A DNA stretch of 64,000 nucleotides from UBA6522 sp965221035 (GTDB lineage Bacteria > Pseudomonadota > Gammaproteobacteria > Steroidobacterales > Rariloculaceae). The notes under the pieces are model-generated. The model was given only the letters and a program-made list of their open reading frames with translations. It ran no database searches and had not been told where the DNA came from. Shown piece after piece: positions 24,776 to 33,713 of the stretch (position 1 is the first letter of the stretch; each line of letters opens with the position of its first letter). The stretch spans positions 2,294,001-2,358,000 of the forward strand of contig OZ244860.1 of NCBI GenBank assembly GCA_965221035.1, given 5' to 3'. A program made the position numbers and the translations under genes.

Positions 24776-25393
24776 TCACCCCGGCGCCCCGGCGAGATGC
24801 GTACGCAACCTGGCGTGCAGCGGGGACGTGCGCGGAAAGTGCGTCAGCAGGTACTCCATCTGATCGGCCAGCACACGGCGCGCCTTCAGGTAGATGTATT
24901 CCGCGTAGGTCGGCGTGAACGGTATCGCGATGAGCTTCATCCCCGCCTGCTCGGGGGTGCGGCCGCCCTTGAAATTGTTGCAGCGCCGACACGCGGCGAC
25001 CACGTTGGTCCACGTGTCGCTGCCACCCAGGCTGAGCGGCGTGATGTGGTCGCGGGTCAGGTCGCGGGTCGGAAACTGCTGCGCGCAATACATGCAGACA
25101 TTGGCGTCGCGCTTGAACAACGTCCGGTTGTTCAACGGCGGCGTGAACGGATTCCCCCGCTCACGCAGTCCGGGGTCGCCCTCGGTGGCGATGATGGAGT
25201 TGACCTCGACAACGCTGCGCAGGCCCGTGCCGGCGTTCCAGCCGCCACGGACCCGGTAGATGGGCGAACCGCAGACATAGGCCACCCTCGACATGTGATA
25301 GAGCCTCACGGCGTCGCGATAGTCGATCCACTCCAAGGGCATGCCTGCGACATCGGTGCGCAGAACTTCCTGGCTAACGGCGTTGGGTTGCAT
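24776..25393 (-). CDS. HNH endonuclease
   Basis: 205 residues from an ATG at 25393. The C-terminal half is a ββα-metal HNH domain: CMYCAQQFPTRDLTRDHITP with the zinc CxxC, the catalytic DH, then SLGGSDTWTNVVAACRRCNN with a second CxxC. The N-terminal half (MPLEWIDYRDAVRLYHMSRV) is conserved in free-standing chromosomal HNH proteins whose role is unknown. No intron or methylase partner is adjacent. It lies 85 bp downstream of pntB on the same strand. Confidence 0.9.
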   Translation of the reverse strand: MQPNAVSQEVLRTDVAGMPLEWIDYRDAVRLYHMSRVAYVCGSPIYRVRGGWNAGTGLRSVVEVNSIIATEGDPGLRERGNPFTPPLNNRTLFKRDANVCMYCAQQFPTRDLTRDHITPLSLGGSDTWTNVVAACRRCNNFKGGRTPEQAGMKLIAIPFTPTYAEYIYLKARRVLADQMEYLLTHFPRTSPLHARLRTHLAGAPG

Positions 25394-25478
25394 GGTTTCG
25401 GCCGGGTTCGTCTCGGGCGCAACAAGTTTTACCGAGACGCCGGCATTATTCAACAGCTTTTGATGTAAAAACCCGACG

Positions 25479-26870
25479 TTAGATTTCCTTGAGAACCGCG
25501 TCCAGGCTCTCGCGGGCATCCCCGAACAGCATCCGCGTGTTGTCCTTGAAGAACAGCGGATTCTGTACGCCCGCGTATCCGGTGGCCATGCTCCGCTTCA
25601 GCACGATGGTCGTTCCGCCCTTCCAGACTTCCAGCACGGGCATGCCGGCGATTGGGCTGTCGGGATCTTCCTGGGCCGATGGATTGACGATGTCATTGGC
25701 GCCGATGACGATGGAAACATCCACTTCGGGAAAGTCCTCGTTGATCTCGTCCATCTCGAACACGATGTCGTATGGCACCCGCGCCTCGGCCAGCAGCACG
25801 TTCATGTGACCGGGCATCCGTCCGGCCACCGGGTGGATTCCGAAACGCACGTTGACGCCCTTGTCCCTCAGGATCTTGGTGATTTCGCAGACGATATGCT
25901 GGGCTTGGGCCACGGCCATTCCATAACCCGGAACGATCATGATTTCCTTCGAGCCCGCCAGCAGGTTCGCCGCCTCGGCGGCGTCCACGGGAACCACCTC
26001 GCCCTGATCGTCCCCGCCACCGGCGGAGGCGCTGCCAGCGGTGCCGAACCCGCCGGCGATGACCGCCAGGAATCGTCGGTTCATCGCCCGGCACATGATG
26101 TAGCTCAGGATCGCGCCGCTGCTGCCCACCAGCGCCCCGGTAACGATGAGCAGATCGTTGCTCAGCATGAAGCCGGTGGCAGCGGCCGCCCATCCCGAGT
26201 AGCTGTTGAGCATGGAGACCACCACCGGCATGTCCGCCCCGCCGATGGCCATCACCATGTGGATGCCGAACAGCAGCGCCACGGCGGTCATGATGAGCAG
26301 CGGCACAAGCCCTCCGCCGGCCGCCGACTCGACCACGAACTGGTAGCCGTACCAGATGGCGATGAGCAGCAGCGCCAGATTCAGCCAGTGTCGTGCCGGC
26401 AGAGTCAGGGGCGCGCCGCCGATCTTGCCGCTGAGCTTGCCGAAGGCGATCACCGAGCCGGAAAAGGTCACCGCGCCGATGAGTATCCCCAGGTAGGTTT
26501 CGATGTCGTGAATGGTCAACTCGACGCCCGTGTAATGCACTTCCGGGTCGAGGAAATTCACGAAGCCCACCAGCACCGCCGCCAGTCCCACCAGGCTGTG
26601 CAGGATGGCAACCAGCTCCGGCATCTGCGTCATCTGCACGCGCCGCGCCAGGATCAGGCCGATGAAGCCGCCCGCGACCAGTCCGGCCAACAGCATCGGG
26701 TAGTTCGCCGACACCACCCCGAAAATGGTGGCGAGCAACGCGATGCTCATGCCGATGATGCCGTACAGGTTGCCGCGCCGGGCGGTCTCCGGATGGCTCA
26801 GCCCGCCCAGGGCGAGGATGAAGAGTATCGTGGCGCTGATGTAGGCGACCGTCACAATTCCTTCTGGCAT
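25479..26870 (-). CDS. pntB: NAD(P) transhydrogenase subunit beta
   Basis: 463 residues. Nine or so membrane helices of domain II (for example ISATILFILALGGLSHPE, PMLLAGLVAGGFIGLILARR) are followed by the soluble NADP(H)-binding domain III with VPGYGMAVAQAQH, HPVAGRMPGHMNVLLAEA and VIGANDIVNPSAQEDP. With PntA it couples proton re-entry to NADPH formation. Starts 9 bp after pntA. Confidence 0.97.
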   Translation of the reverse strand: MPEGIVTVAYISATILFILALGGLSHPETARRGNLYGIIGMSIALLATIFGVVSANYPMLLAGLVAGGFIGLILARRVQMTQMPELVAILHSLVGLAAVLVGFVNFLDPEVHYTGVELTIHDIETYLGILIGAVTFSGSVIAFGKLSGKIGGAPLTLPARHWLNLALLLIAIWYGYQFVVESAAGGGLVPLLIMTAVALLFGIHMVMAIGGADMPVVVSMLNSYSGWAAAATGFMLSNDLLIVTGALVGSSGAILSYIMCRAMNRRFLAVIAGGFGTAGSASAGGGDDQGEVVPVDAAEAANLLAGSKEIMIVPGYGMAVAQAQHIVCEITKILRDKGVNVRFGIHPVAGRMPGHMNVLLAEARVPYDIVFEMDEINEDFPEVDVSIVIGANDIVNPSAQEDPDSPIAGMPVLEVWKGGTTIVLKRSMATGYAGVQNPLFFKDNTRMLFGDARESLDAVLKEI

Positions 26871-26879
26871 GACGCTCTC

Positions 26880-28415
26880 CTACTTCCTGAACATGTCGAG
26901 CATGCGCCGGGTGACCGCAAAGCCTCCGGCGATGTTGATGCTCGTGATGAACACCGTGATGCCGGCGACCCAGGCGATCCAGTTCAGCGGTGAACTGATC
27001 TGCAGCAGGGCGCCGATGATGATGATGCTGGAAATCGCGTTGGTGACGCTCATCAAGGGCGTGTGCAACGCCGGCGTGACGTTCCATATCACCATGTAGC
27101 CGACGAAACAGGCCAGCACGAACACCGTGAAATGGGCCATGAACGATGGCGGCGCCACCGCGCCCAGTCCAAGCAGCGCGAGTCCGCCGACGCCGAAGGT
27201 GAGCAGCGGCCCGAGCAACGAACGCTTGCGTTCCGGTACCGTGGGCGGCGCTTGCGCGGCCTCGGCCGGCGCGGGGGGAGGAGACGGGTCGGCGATCCTG
27301 GGGGGCGGCCAGGTGATCTCCCCGTCCTTGACCACGGTGGCGCCACGAATCACCTCGTCCTCCATGTCCACGGTCAATTCACCGTCGTCCTGTGGGCACA
27401 TGTCGTTCAGCAGGTGTCGCAGATTGGTTCCGTAGAGCTGGCTCGACTGGGCCGCCAGCCGGCTGGGCAGGTCCGTATAGCCGATGACGGTGACGCCGTG
27501 GCGTTGAACCACGCGGTCGGCCTCGGTGACCGAGCAATTGCCGCCCTGTTCCGCCGCCAGGTCGACGATGACGCTGCCCGGTTTCATGGACGCGACCATC
27601 TCCTCCGTGATCAGCTCCGGCGCGGGGCGGCCCGGAATCAGCGCGGTGGTGATGATGATGTCCACGTCCCTGGCCTGCTCGGCGAACAACGCCATCTCGG
27701 CCTTGATGAACTCCTCGCTCATCACCTTGGCGTATCCGCCCTCGCCTGATCCCTCCTCCTCGAAGTCAAGCATCAGGAACTCGCCGTCCATGCTTTCGAC
27801 CTGCTCCTTGACCTCCGGACGGGTGTCGAAGGCGCGGACGATCGCGCCCATGCTCCTGGCCACGCCGATGGCGGCCAGCCCGGCCACCCCGGCGCCGATC
27901 ACCAGCACCTTGGCCGGCGGCACCCGGCCGGCGGCGGTAATCTGCCCGGTGAAAAAGCGGCCGAAGTGCTGCGCCGCCTCGACCACCGCGCGATAGCCGG
28001 CGATATTGGCCATGGAACTGAGCGCGTCGAGCTTCTGGGCGCGGGAAATTCGCGGCACGCTGTCCATGGCCAGCGCGGTGACGCCCGCCTGGGCCAGCCG
28101 TTCCAGGAGTTCGGGATTCTGGGCCGGCCACAGGAAGGAGATCAGGACCTGTCCGGACCGAAACAGGTCGAGTTCCTGCTCGTTCGGCGCCCTGACCTTC
28201 AGGATGATGTCACTTGCGGACCAGAGCGCGGCCCGGTCCGCCACCACATCCACTCCGACTTCCGCATAGGCGTCGTCCCCGAAGCTGGCGGACGCCCCGG
28301 CACCAGCCTCCATCGAGACCGAAAACCCGAGTTTCAGCAATTGTGCCGCGACATCGGGTGTGATCGCGACTCGCTGTTCGCCCGGATGGGTTTCACCGGG
28401 AACGCCGATCTTCAT
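26880..28415 (-). CDS. pntA: NAD(P) transhydrogenase subunit alpha
   Basis: 511 residues from the ATG at 28415 (GGGAGAA upstream); an in-frame start at 28460 would add unconserved sequence. Domain I binds NAD(H): MKIGVPGETHPGEQRVAITP, VLVIGAGVAGLAAIGVARSM and FDTRPEVKEQVESM. A Pro/Ala-rich linker (PSPPPAPAEAAQAPPTVPE) leads to four C-terminal membrane helices, so this is the E. coli-type two-subunit arrangement rather than the split alpha-1/alpha-2 form. First gene of pntAB. Confidence 0.97.
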   Translation of the reverse strand: MKIGVPGETHPGEQRVAITPDVAAQLLKLGFSVSMEAGAGASASFGDDAYAEVGVDVVADRAALWSASDIILKVRAPNEQELDLFRSGQVLISFLWPAQNPELLERLAQAGVTALAMDSVPRISRAQKLDALSSMANIAGYRAVVEAAQHFGRFFTGQITAAGRVPPAKVLVIGAGVAGLAAIGVARSMGAIVRAFDTRPEVKEQVESMDGEFLMLDFEEEGSGEGGYAKVMSEEFIKAEMALFAEQARDVDIIITTALIPGRPAPELITEEMVASMKPGSVIVDLAAEQGGNCSVTEADRVVQRHGVTVIGYTDLPSRLAAQSSQLYGTNLRHLLNDMCPQDDGELTVDMEDEVIRGATVVKDGEITWPPPRIADPSPPPAPAEAAQAPPTVPERKRSLLGPLLTFGVGGLALLGLGAVAPPSFMAHFTVFVLACFVGYMVIWNVTPALHTPLMSVTNAISSIIIIGALLQISSPLNWIAWVAGITVFITSINIAGGFAVTRRMLDMFRK

Positions 28416-28783
28416 AGAAATTCTCCCGTCGACATCGATTCGAGCCGACATGCCTTGCAACCATTCACCCTGGCCGGACGCCCCCCTTTCAGCCCGGCCC
28501 GACCGCTTGTGCCGCGACCACCGACAAATTCAGGCGCGGATTGTATATAAATCTCGTTCGCTCCGTTCGCGGTGAGTCGAAAGTTTTGAAAACCATCCCC
28601 TTTTCGACAGACTGTCCAGTCCTGAACGACCCGTTATCGGCCATTTGAGGGGATTGCGGCATCGCCCCTCCTTGATACACTGCATTCGCATGCTGACCGA
28701 TCCAGACTCGTGCCCGGCTTCCGACACCGCCTACCCGTTGACTTTGTCTCACTATTCGCCCGCATCGGCGCGTTGACGTCCCG
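28416..28783. promoter_or_regulatory. Divergent control region between pntA and priA
   Basis: 368 bp without a gene. On the minus strand an AT-rich TTTATATACAAT contains TACAAT (plus 28540-28545), a possible -10 for pntAB, without a clear -35. CGTTCGCTCCGTTCG (about 28555-28569) is a short direct repeat. GTCGAAA (28576-28582) and TTTCGAC (28602-28608) form a 7 bp inverted repeat that could be an operator. No convincing priA promoter was found. Confidence 0.4.
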
Positions 28784-30979
28784 ATGACGCCGCGGTCGAA
28801 CGTTCTGCGGGTCGCGGTCCCGGCGCCGCTGACCGACGCGCTGGACTATCGCTGGACGGGACCCGGCGAACTGCCCCGTCCGGGATGCCGCGTGCGCGTG
28901 CCCCTCGGTAACAGCAAGCGCATCGGCCTGGTCGTCGAGCATCCCGGCGAGTCGTCGTTGCCGGCGGACAAGCTGCGCGACGTGATCGAATCCATTGACA
29001 CGGAACCGGTGCTGGCGGGAGAGCTTCTCAGGACCCTGCGGTGGTGCGCCGACTACTACCATTACCCCATCGGCGAAGTGCTGAGCCAGGCACTGCCGGT
29101 GCCGCTGCGCCGCGGACGCAGCCCCGTCCGGGCGGTCTCCGGACCATGGGAGCTGACAGCCGGGGGACAGGCCCGGGATCCAGGTACCGTTCGCCTGCGG
29201 GCGCCGCGTCAGGCCGATGCGCTGGAGCTGCTCATCCGCGCCGGCGCGGTCGAAACAGCCGAATTTGTGGCCCAGGGTGTGTCCAGGGAGGTCTTGCGGC
29301 GCATGAGCGACAAGGGCTGGATCCGTTGCAGGCCTCCTCAACGCGCCGGTACTGCTCTCGAAACCGAGCGCGACACGCCGCCGACGCTGACCACGGAACA
29401 ACAGCACTGCGTGGATTCCGTCGCCGAGGCACCGCCGGGTTATCGCGCCTGGCTGCTCCAGGGGGTGACCGGCAGCGGCAAGACCGAGGTCTACTTGCGG
29501 TTGATAGCCCGCGAACTTGAAGCCGGCCGCCAGAGTCTGCTGCTGGTGCCGGAAATCGGCCTCACGCCCCAGTTGATCGACCGCCTGCAGAAGCGATTCG
29601 CCCAGCGCCTGGCGGTGATGCACTCGGGACTTTCGCCGGGACGCCGCCTGGATGCATGGCAGGATACGCGCTCGGGGTCGGCCAGACTCATCCTCGGCAC
29701 GCGCTCCGCGGTGTTCGCACCCATTGCCAACCCGGGGCTCATCATCGTTGACGAGGAACACGACCCTTCCTACAAGCAGCAGGATGGATTTCGCTATTCG
29801 GCCAGGGACCTGGCCGTGCTTCGGGCCCAGCGCCTCGACATCCCCGTACTGCTGGCCTCCGCGACGCCGTCCCTGGAGAGTGTCAACAACGCCGACCGGG
29901 GCCAGTACCGTCCCCTCGTCATCAGCCGACGCATCGGGTCCGCCGGTCGACCGGACATTCGCGTCATCGACATGAACCGCCACGGCGTCCGCCAGGGTCT
30001 GTCGACGCCCCTGGTCACGGCGATACGCCGGCACCTGGACGCCGAGTGCCAGATCCTGCTGTTCATCAACCGCCGCGGATTCGCCCCCGTGTTGCTGTGC
30101 ACCACCTGCGGCACCGCGCAGGACTGCGACCGCTGCGACGCCAGAATGACAATCCACGCCGGGACCGGTCGGCTGCGTTGCCACCACTGCGGCCGCACCA
30201 AGGCGTTGAACTGGGTCTGCGCCACCTGCGGCTCCGAACGCATCGCGGTGGGTGCGGGCACTCAGCGGATCGCTTCAGAACTGGCATCGCTGTTTCCCGA
30301 AGCCCGCATCGCGCGGCTTGATCGCGATTCGGCTGCCCGCCGGGGAAGCGTGGGAACCGTACTTGCGGATGTCAGACGCGGCGAAACGCAAATCCTTGTG
30401 GGCACGCAAATGCTCACCAAGGGCCACGACTTCCCACGGGTCACCCTGGTGGGCGTGCTCAACGCCGACCAGGGTCTTTTCGGCACCGACTATCGCAGTA
30501 CCGAGCGATTTGCCCAGATCCTGCTACAGGTCGCCGGCCGGGCCGGGCGCCGCGACCGGACCGGCGAAGTGCTCGTTCAGAGCCATTACCCCGACCACCC
30601 GCTGCTCCGCCGGCTGGCCGGCCAGGATTACGCCGACTTTGCCCGGCTGGCGCTGGCCGAACGCAGGGACGCCGGGTGGCCGCCGTTTTCCCACCTCATC
30701 CTGTGGCGCGCCGAGGCTACCCGCCGACCGCCGGCCCGCGCCTTCCTCGAACAGGTGGCCGCGGCGGCACGAAGGTTCGCCGACGGAGTGGAGGTGCTGG
30801 GGCCGGCGCCCGCCTCCATGGAGCGGCGCGGCGGACGGTATCGCGCGCGGCTGCTGTTCCAGAGTCCCCGCCGGCAGCCCCTGCGCCGACTGATGGCGGA
30901 ACTCGCGCCCCTGGTGCGAACATGGCCCGCCGCCCGCCGGGTGCGCTGGAGTGTCGATGTCGATCCCATCGAAGCGTGA
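28784..30979 (+). CDS. priA: Primosomal protein N' (PriA helicase)
   Basis: 731 residues. 3'-to-5' DNA helicase that restarts stalled replication forks. The N-terminal 3'-DNA-binding domain (LRVAVPAPLTDALDYRW) is followed by helicase Walker A GVTGSGKTEVYLRL, the DEEH box IIVDEEHDPSYKQ and GTRSAVFAP. The zinc-binding insertion has CTTCGTAQDCDRCDA, CHHCGR and CATCGSE. Motifs V/VI are GTQMLTKGHDFPRVTLVG and QVAGRAGRRDRTG. The ATG at 28784 lacks a clear Shine-Dalgarno. A 14 bp repeat spans its 3' end. Confidence 0.96.
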   Translation: MTPRSNVLRVAVPAPLTDALDYRWTGPGELPRPGCRVRVPLGNSKRIGLVVEHPGESSLPADKLRDVIESIDTEPVLAGELLRTLRWCADYYHYPIGEVLSQALPVPLRRGRSPVRAVSGPWELTAGGQARDPGTVRLRAPRQADALELLIRAGAVETAEFVAQGVSREVLRRMSDKGWIRCRPPQRAGTALETERDTPPTLTTEQQHCVDSVAEAPPGYRAWLLQGVTGSGKTEVYLRLIARELEAGRQSLLLVPEIGLTPQLIDRLQKRFAQRLAVMHSGLSPGRRLDAWQDTRSGSARLILGTRSAVFAPIANPGLIIVDEEHDPSYKQQDGFRYSARDLAVLRAQRLDIPVLLASATPSLESVNNADRGQYRPLVISRRIGSAGRPDIRVIDMNRHGVRQGLSTPLVTAIRRHLDAECQILLFINRRGFAPVLLCTTCGTAQDCDRCDARMTIHAGTGRLRCHHCGRTKALNWVCATCGSERIAVGAGTQRIASELASLFPEARIARLDRDSAARRGSVGTVLADVRRGETQILVGTQMLTKGHDFPRVTLVGVLNADQGLFGTDYRSTERFAQILLQVAGRAGRRDRTGEVLVQSHYPDHPLLRRLAGQDYADFARLALAERRDAGWPPFSHLILWRAEATRRPPARAFLEQVAAAARRFADGVEVLGPAPASMERRGGRYRARLLFQSPRRQPLRRLMAELAPLVRTWPAARRVRWSVDVDPIEA

Positions 30980-31002
30980 CGGTCAGGCGTCGATCCCATC
31001 GA
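30959..31002. repeat. 14 bp direct repeat at the edge of the accessory region
   Basis: GTCGATCCCATCGA occurs at 30959-30972, inside the last codons of priA, and again at 30989-31002. It marks the left edge of the accessory stretch. No third copy was found near argS, so it does not by itself define attachment sites. Confidence 0.7.
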
Positions 31003-31017
31003 TCGAGCCGCACGTTC

Positions 31018-31419
31018 CTAGGAGCGCGCATCCATTGTCCGGGCGTGAGGGTACTGGAGAATCCGTTCATCCGCGGTCAACAGGACCAGTTGGTGAATGC
31101 GGGCTGTGGCGACCAGGATCCGGTCTGTCGGATCCTTGTGAAACTCGGGCGGGAGGCGGTATGCCTCGGCGGCGATCTCATGTGTCACCTTGGCCGTCCT
31201 CACCTCCAGACCCCTGAGGGAGTCTCCAATCCATGCATCCAGCGGGACAGTCAGTGAAATGGCCTCGACCGCCAGCAACCGCGCAATTTCCAGCGTGGAG
31301 ATCGCGGAAACCATGTTGACGTGCTCCGGCGCCAGCAGCGCCCGCGCCGCCCGGCGACCCAGCTTTTCCGGTAGCTCCTGCGACCAGATCCAGACATGCG
31401 TGTCGAGCAGAAACTTCAT
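31018..31419 (-). CDS. PIN-domain ribonuclease toxin, VapC-like, no full antitoxin attached
   Basis: 133 residues. PIN fold with acidic residues in FLLDTHVWIW, SAISTLEIA, DPTDRILVATA and LLTADERILQY, the expected quartet for metal-dependent RNA cleavage. GGAGGT lies eight bases before the ATG at 31419, a strong ribosome site. Type II VapC toxins normally follow a VapB or Phd antitoxin of about 75 residues; here only a 27-codon frame precedes it (separate entry). A Phd-type antitoxin does exist 2.8 kb away (34174-34407), but its own toxin was truncated there. Confidence 0.88.
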   Translation of the reverse strand: MKFLLDTHVWIWSQELPEKLGRRAARALLAPEHVNMVSAISTLEIARLLAVEAISLTVPLDAWIGDSLRGLEVRTAKVTHEIAAEAYRLPPEFHKDPTDRILVATARIHQLVLLTADERILQYPHARTMDARS

Positions 31420-31499
31420 GATTTCCGCACCTCCGCCACAGATGCGCCGACATGCGCGTAGCTTGCATAAGGCCTTGTAATATATATATTAATCTTCAC
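31416..31499 (-). other. Short frame overlapping the vapC start (leader or antitoxin vestige)
   Basis: GTG at 31499 opens a 27-codon frame (ending GASVAEVRKS) whose TGA overlaps the vapC ATG as ATGA. The overlap is the layout expected for an antitoxin-toxin pair, but the peptide is too short for a known antitoxin. AT-rich sequence (31481-31492) covers its first codons. It may be a coupling leader, the tail of a lost antitoxin, or chance. Confidence 0.3.
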
Positions 31500-31585
31500 A
31501 CTGAAACTCACTTTCGGTCTTGCGTCCGTGCCTTATGTACGCTGTAATGCTCTCGGATTTCAACCCACTCTCTTTCGGTTTGCTT

Positions 31586-31971
31586 ACGCAAGCGCGCAAA
31601 GTCTACGTGATCCAGACTCGGTCCAACGGCAAGTCGAGACGCGACACCGTGGGCCGGCACGGTGAGATCGCGCCCGACCACGCCCGCAAGGATGCCGGCG
31701 CAATGAGATCATGGGCCTGGCTTGGGACGATCTTGACTTCGACGCGGGCGAGATGCGTCTCCGCGACAGCAAGACGAGCGGACGGATCGTTCCAATTCCG
31801 CCGGCCGCGACCGGAGTACTGGCCGGCCTGCCGACGACCGAGGGCAATCCGTACACGTTTCCCAGTCGCAATGCGGGCGCGCATCAAACCAACATCAACG
31901 AATCCTGGAGCCGGGTGCGCGCGCGGGAGCCTTGAAGGCTTACGGCTCCACGACTTGCGCCGCAGCTTCAC
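31586..31971 (+). pseudogene. Decayed tyrosine recombinase (phage-type integrase)
   Basis: Three pieces of one integrase can be read. The N-terminal arm-binding piece (QTRSNGKSRRDTVGRHG, APDHARKDA) ends at 31699. A second frame continues directly with the catalytic core (RNEIMGLAWDDLDFDAGEMR, SKTSGRIVPIPPAA, NINESWSRVRA), so the segment between them (roughly 100 or more residues) is deleted. A further frame shift near 31925 leads to LHDLRRSF. The C-terminal part with the catalytic Tyr is missing because the sequence switches to an IS3-family remnant at about 31972. Not functional. Confidence 0.85.
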
Positions 31972-32440
31972 GCTCAGGCCGTATTCGCGCAGGATGGGGG
32001 CCACGCGCTTTTGATTGACTCGTTGGCCTTCGTGATGAAGCTCTGCGGTGACACGCCGATCACTGTATCGGGGAAACTCCGCTCAGATCGCCTCGATCCG
32101 TTCGATAAACGCCGCTTCGTCCTTACCACGGCCGGGGCCGATAATAGTCACTGCTGCGTGCAAGATTCATCCGCTGACAGCCTCGTCGGACCGGGAACCC
32201 GTCGGGCCGCTCACGATGGAGGAGGTCCCGCTGCTCGGCCGCTCGACCGCTCGACTGACCGGCGGTTTTTTTTCAGCAGGTCGTTTTACATGACCAACTG
32301 ACCCACCTTGCGCCCGAGCTCCGAGATCCTCGCTTCGTACTGCGCCACCTGGCGCTTGAACTCAAGGCTGTAACTGCGATGACTACGGGCCGTCGTCTTG
32401 TCCTCTTGGCTCGGCAAGCTTGCTGGCAATATCCCGCCGT
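31972..32440 (-). mobile_element. Remnant of an IS3-family insertion sequence
   Basis: On the minus strand an OrfA piece reads SYSLEFKRQVAQYEARISEL then GRKVGQLVM-stop-NDLLKK, the leucine-zipper end of an IS3-family OrfA with an in-frame TAA where Glu is usual. After SSIVSGPTGSRSDE the OrfB start MNLARSSDYYRPRP is followed by a frame shift, then KDEAAFIERIEAI-stop-AEF, RVTAELHHEGQRVNQKRV and APILREYGL, where the homology stops at the integrase junction. The DDE catalytic domain is absent. At least two stops and one frame shift make it inactive. Confidence 0.85.
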
Positions 32441-32473
32441 CACATTGTCCAGTCGATAGGGATCACTCCAAGG

Positions 32474-32560
32474 GGTGGGTCAATTTTGGACGCCGATCCC
32501 CTCGCTAGTGGACCACTATTTCATGCCGATTTACAAACTTGGATGGACTGTGCCCAGTCG
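32474..32560. mobile_element. Possible IS21-type terminal sequence
   Basis: GGGTCAATTTTGGACGCCGA (32477-32496) followed by CTAGTGGACCACTATTTCA resembles, from memory, the repeated termini of IS21-family elements. No istA or istB sequence accompanies it. Low certainty. Confidence 0.35.
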
Positions 32561-32613
32561 ACTGATGTATGTTTTTGAATCAATCATCGATCGCAAGCAC
32601 CAGGGGGCGGCCC

Positions 32614-33306
32614 ATGACCGGACAACAGCCCACAACCAACGATCCCCGAAAACTCCCAGCGTATACAATCTCGGAAGCCGCTCATTACCTTTCTGTGCCC
32701 GCGTCGACCATTCGCTACTGGTCGTTGGGTCGAGGTTCAGTTGAGCCCCTGATCGATGTACCCTTGAGCGCGCCGCCGCTGCTCTCCTTCCTCAACCTCA
32801 CCGAGCTCCACGTACTGGCCGCCATCCGGCGTGAGCACGACGTGAAGATGCCGAGCGTTCGCAAGGCCATTGAGTACCTGAAAGCGCATGCCCGAGGAGC
32901 GCTGGGCACACGCCATCCTCTTATCAGCCACGAGTTGGAGACGGACGGGCTGGATCTGTTCATCGAACAGTACGGGCAACTGATCAACATCAGCCAAGTG
33001 GGTCAAATCGCCATGCGACAGGTGATCAGCGCAGCGCTTCGCCGCATCGTTCGCGACGGCTCCGGCGTACCGATCAAGCTCCATCCATTCACCCGCAACG
33101 CCATGGAGGAAACTCCAGCGATGATCGTCATCGACCCCAGGCTTTCCGCCGGACGTCCTGTCATTGCTGGCACCGGCCTCGCCACCGGGCTCATCGCCGA
33201 ACGCTACAAGGCCGGTGAATCCATCACGGACCTGGCGCAAGACTATGAGCGCGAAAACGCGGAAATCGAAGAAGCGATCCGCTGCGAACTCCAAGCAGCC
33301 GCCTGA
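32614..33306 (+). CDS. DUF433 antitoxin of a VapBC45-like pair
   Basis: 230 residues. The N terminus contains a MerR/excisionase-like helix-turn-helix (YTISEAAHYLSVPASTIRYW), expected to bind its own promoter. A central helical region follows, and the C-terminal ~60 residues form a DUF433 domain (IDPRLSAGRPVIAGTGLATG, ERYKAGESITDLAQDY) that in known pairs neutralises a PIN-like toxin. The ATG at 32614 follows AGGGGGCGG; an earlier start at 32569 is less likely. The toxin gene starts inside its 3' end (62 bp overlap), so the two are translated together. It resembles VapB45 of mycobacteria in layout. Confidence 0.82.
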   Translation: MTGQQPTTNDPRKLPAYTISEAAHYLSVPASTIRYWSLGRGSVEPLIDVPLSAPPLLSFLNLTELHVLAAIRREHDVKMPSVRKAIEYLKAHARGALGTRHPLISHELETDGLDLFIEQYGQLINISQVGQIAMRQVISAALRRIVRDGSGVPIKLHPFTRNAMEETPAMIVIDPRLSAGRPVIAGTGLATGLIAERYKAGESITDLAQDYERENAEIEEAIRCELQAAA

Positions 33307-33691
33307 ACCCACCCTCTTCCTTGATCGCAATCTCGGCAAGCACATCATCGCGAACCTGCTTCGTGACAACGGGATGGCCATAGAGGTGCATGACGATCAT
33401 CTCCTTCCGGCCGCACCGGACGAGGATTGGATCGCGCTCGTCGGACGCAAGGGCTGGGTGGCGGTAACGAAAGACAGGAATGTGCGTTACCGGATGGCAG
33501 AATTGCAGGCAATCCGGCAGCACTCGGCTCGTGTGGTCGTGATTCGGATGAAGAACGCGACAGGACCGGAAATCGCCGACGTGCTGATAAAGGGACGAAA
33601 GCGCATCGCTCTTTTCACGGCCAAAACTCCCGCGCCCTATGTGGCTGGCATCCAGAAGAGTGGAACTGTCCGCAAATACGAGATCGGATAA
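33245..33691 (+). CDS. PIN-like toxin of a VapBC45-like pair
   Basis: 148 residues from the ATG at 33245, the only plausible start before the conserved core. A basic tail (MSAKTRKSKKRSAANSKQ) precedes the PIN-like domain: LFLDRNLGKHIIANLL with the first Asp, DEDWIALVGRKGWVAVTKD with further acidic residues, and RVVVIRMKNATGPEIADVL. This matches the VapC45 PIN-like family as I recall it. Predicted ribonuclease toxin, kept in check by the overlapping DUF433 protein. Both genes are intact although surrounded by pseudogenes. Confidence 0.8.
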   Translation: MSAKTRKSKKRSAANSKQPPEPTLFLDRNLGKHIIANLLRDNGMAIEVHDDHLLPAAPDEDWIALVGRKGWVAVTKDRNVRYRMAELQAIRQHSARVVVIRMKNATGPEIADVLIKGRKRIALFTAKTPAPYVAGIQKSGTVRKYEIG

Positions 33692-33713
33692 TTGCCGACC
33701 GCAATTCGCCAAT

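Noticed and set aside
32011..32301. 96-codon plus-strand open frame
   Set aside because: Antisense to the IS3-family OrfB/OrfA remnant.
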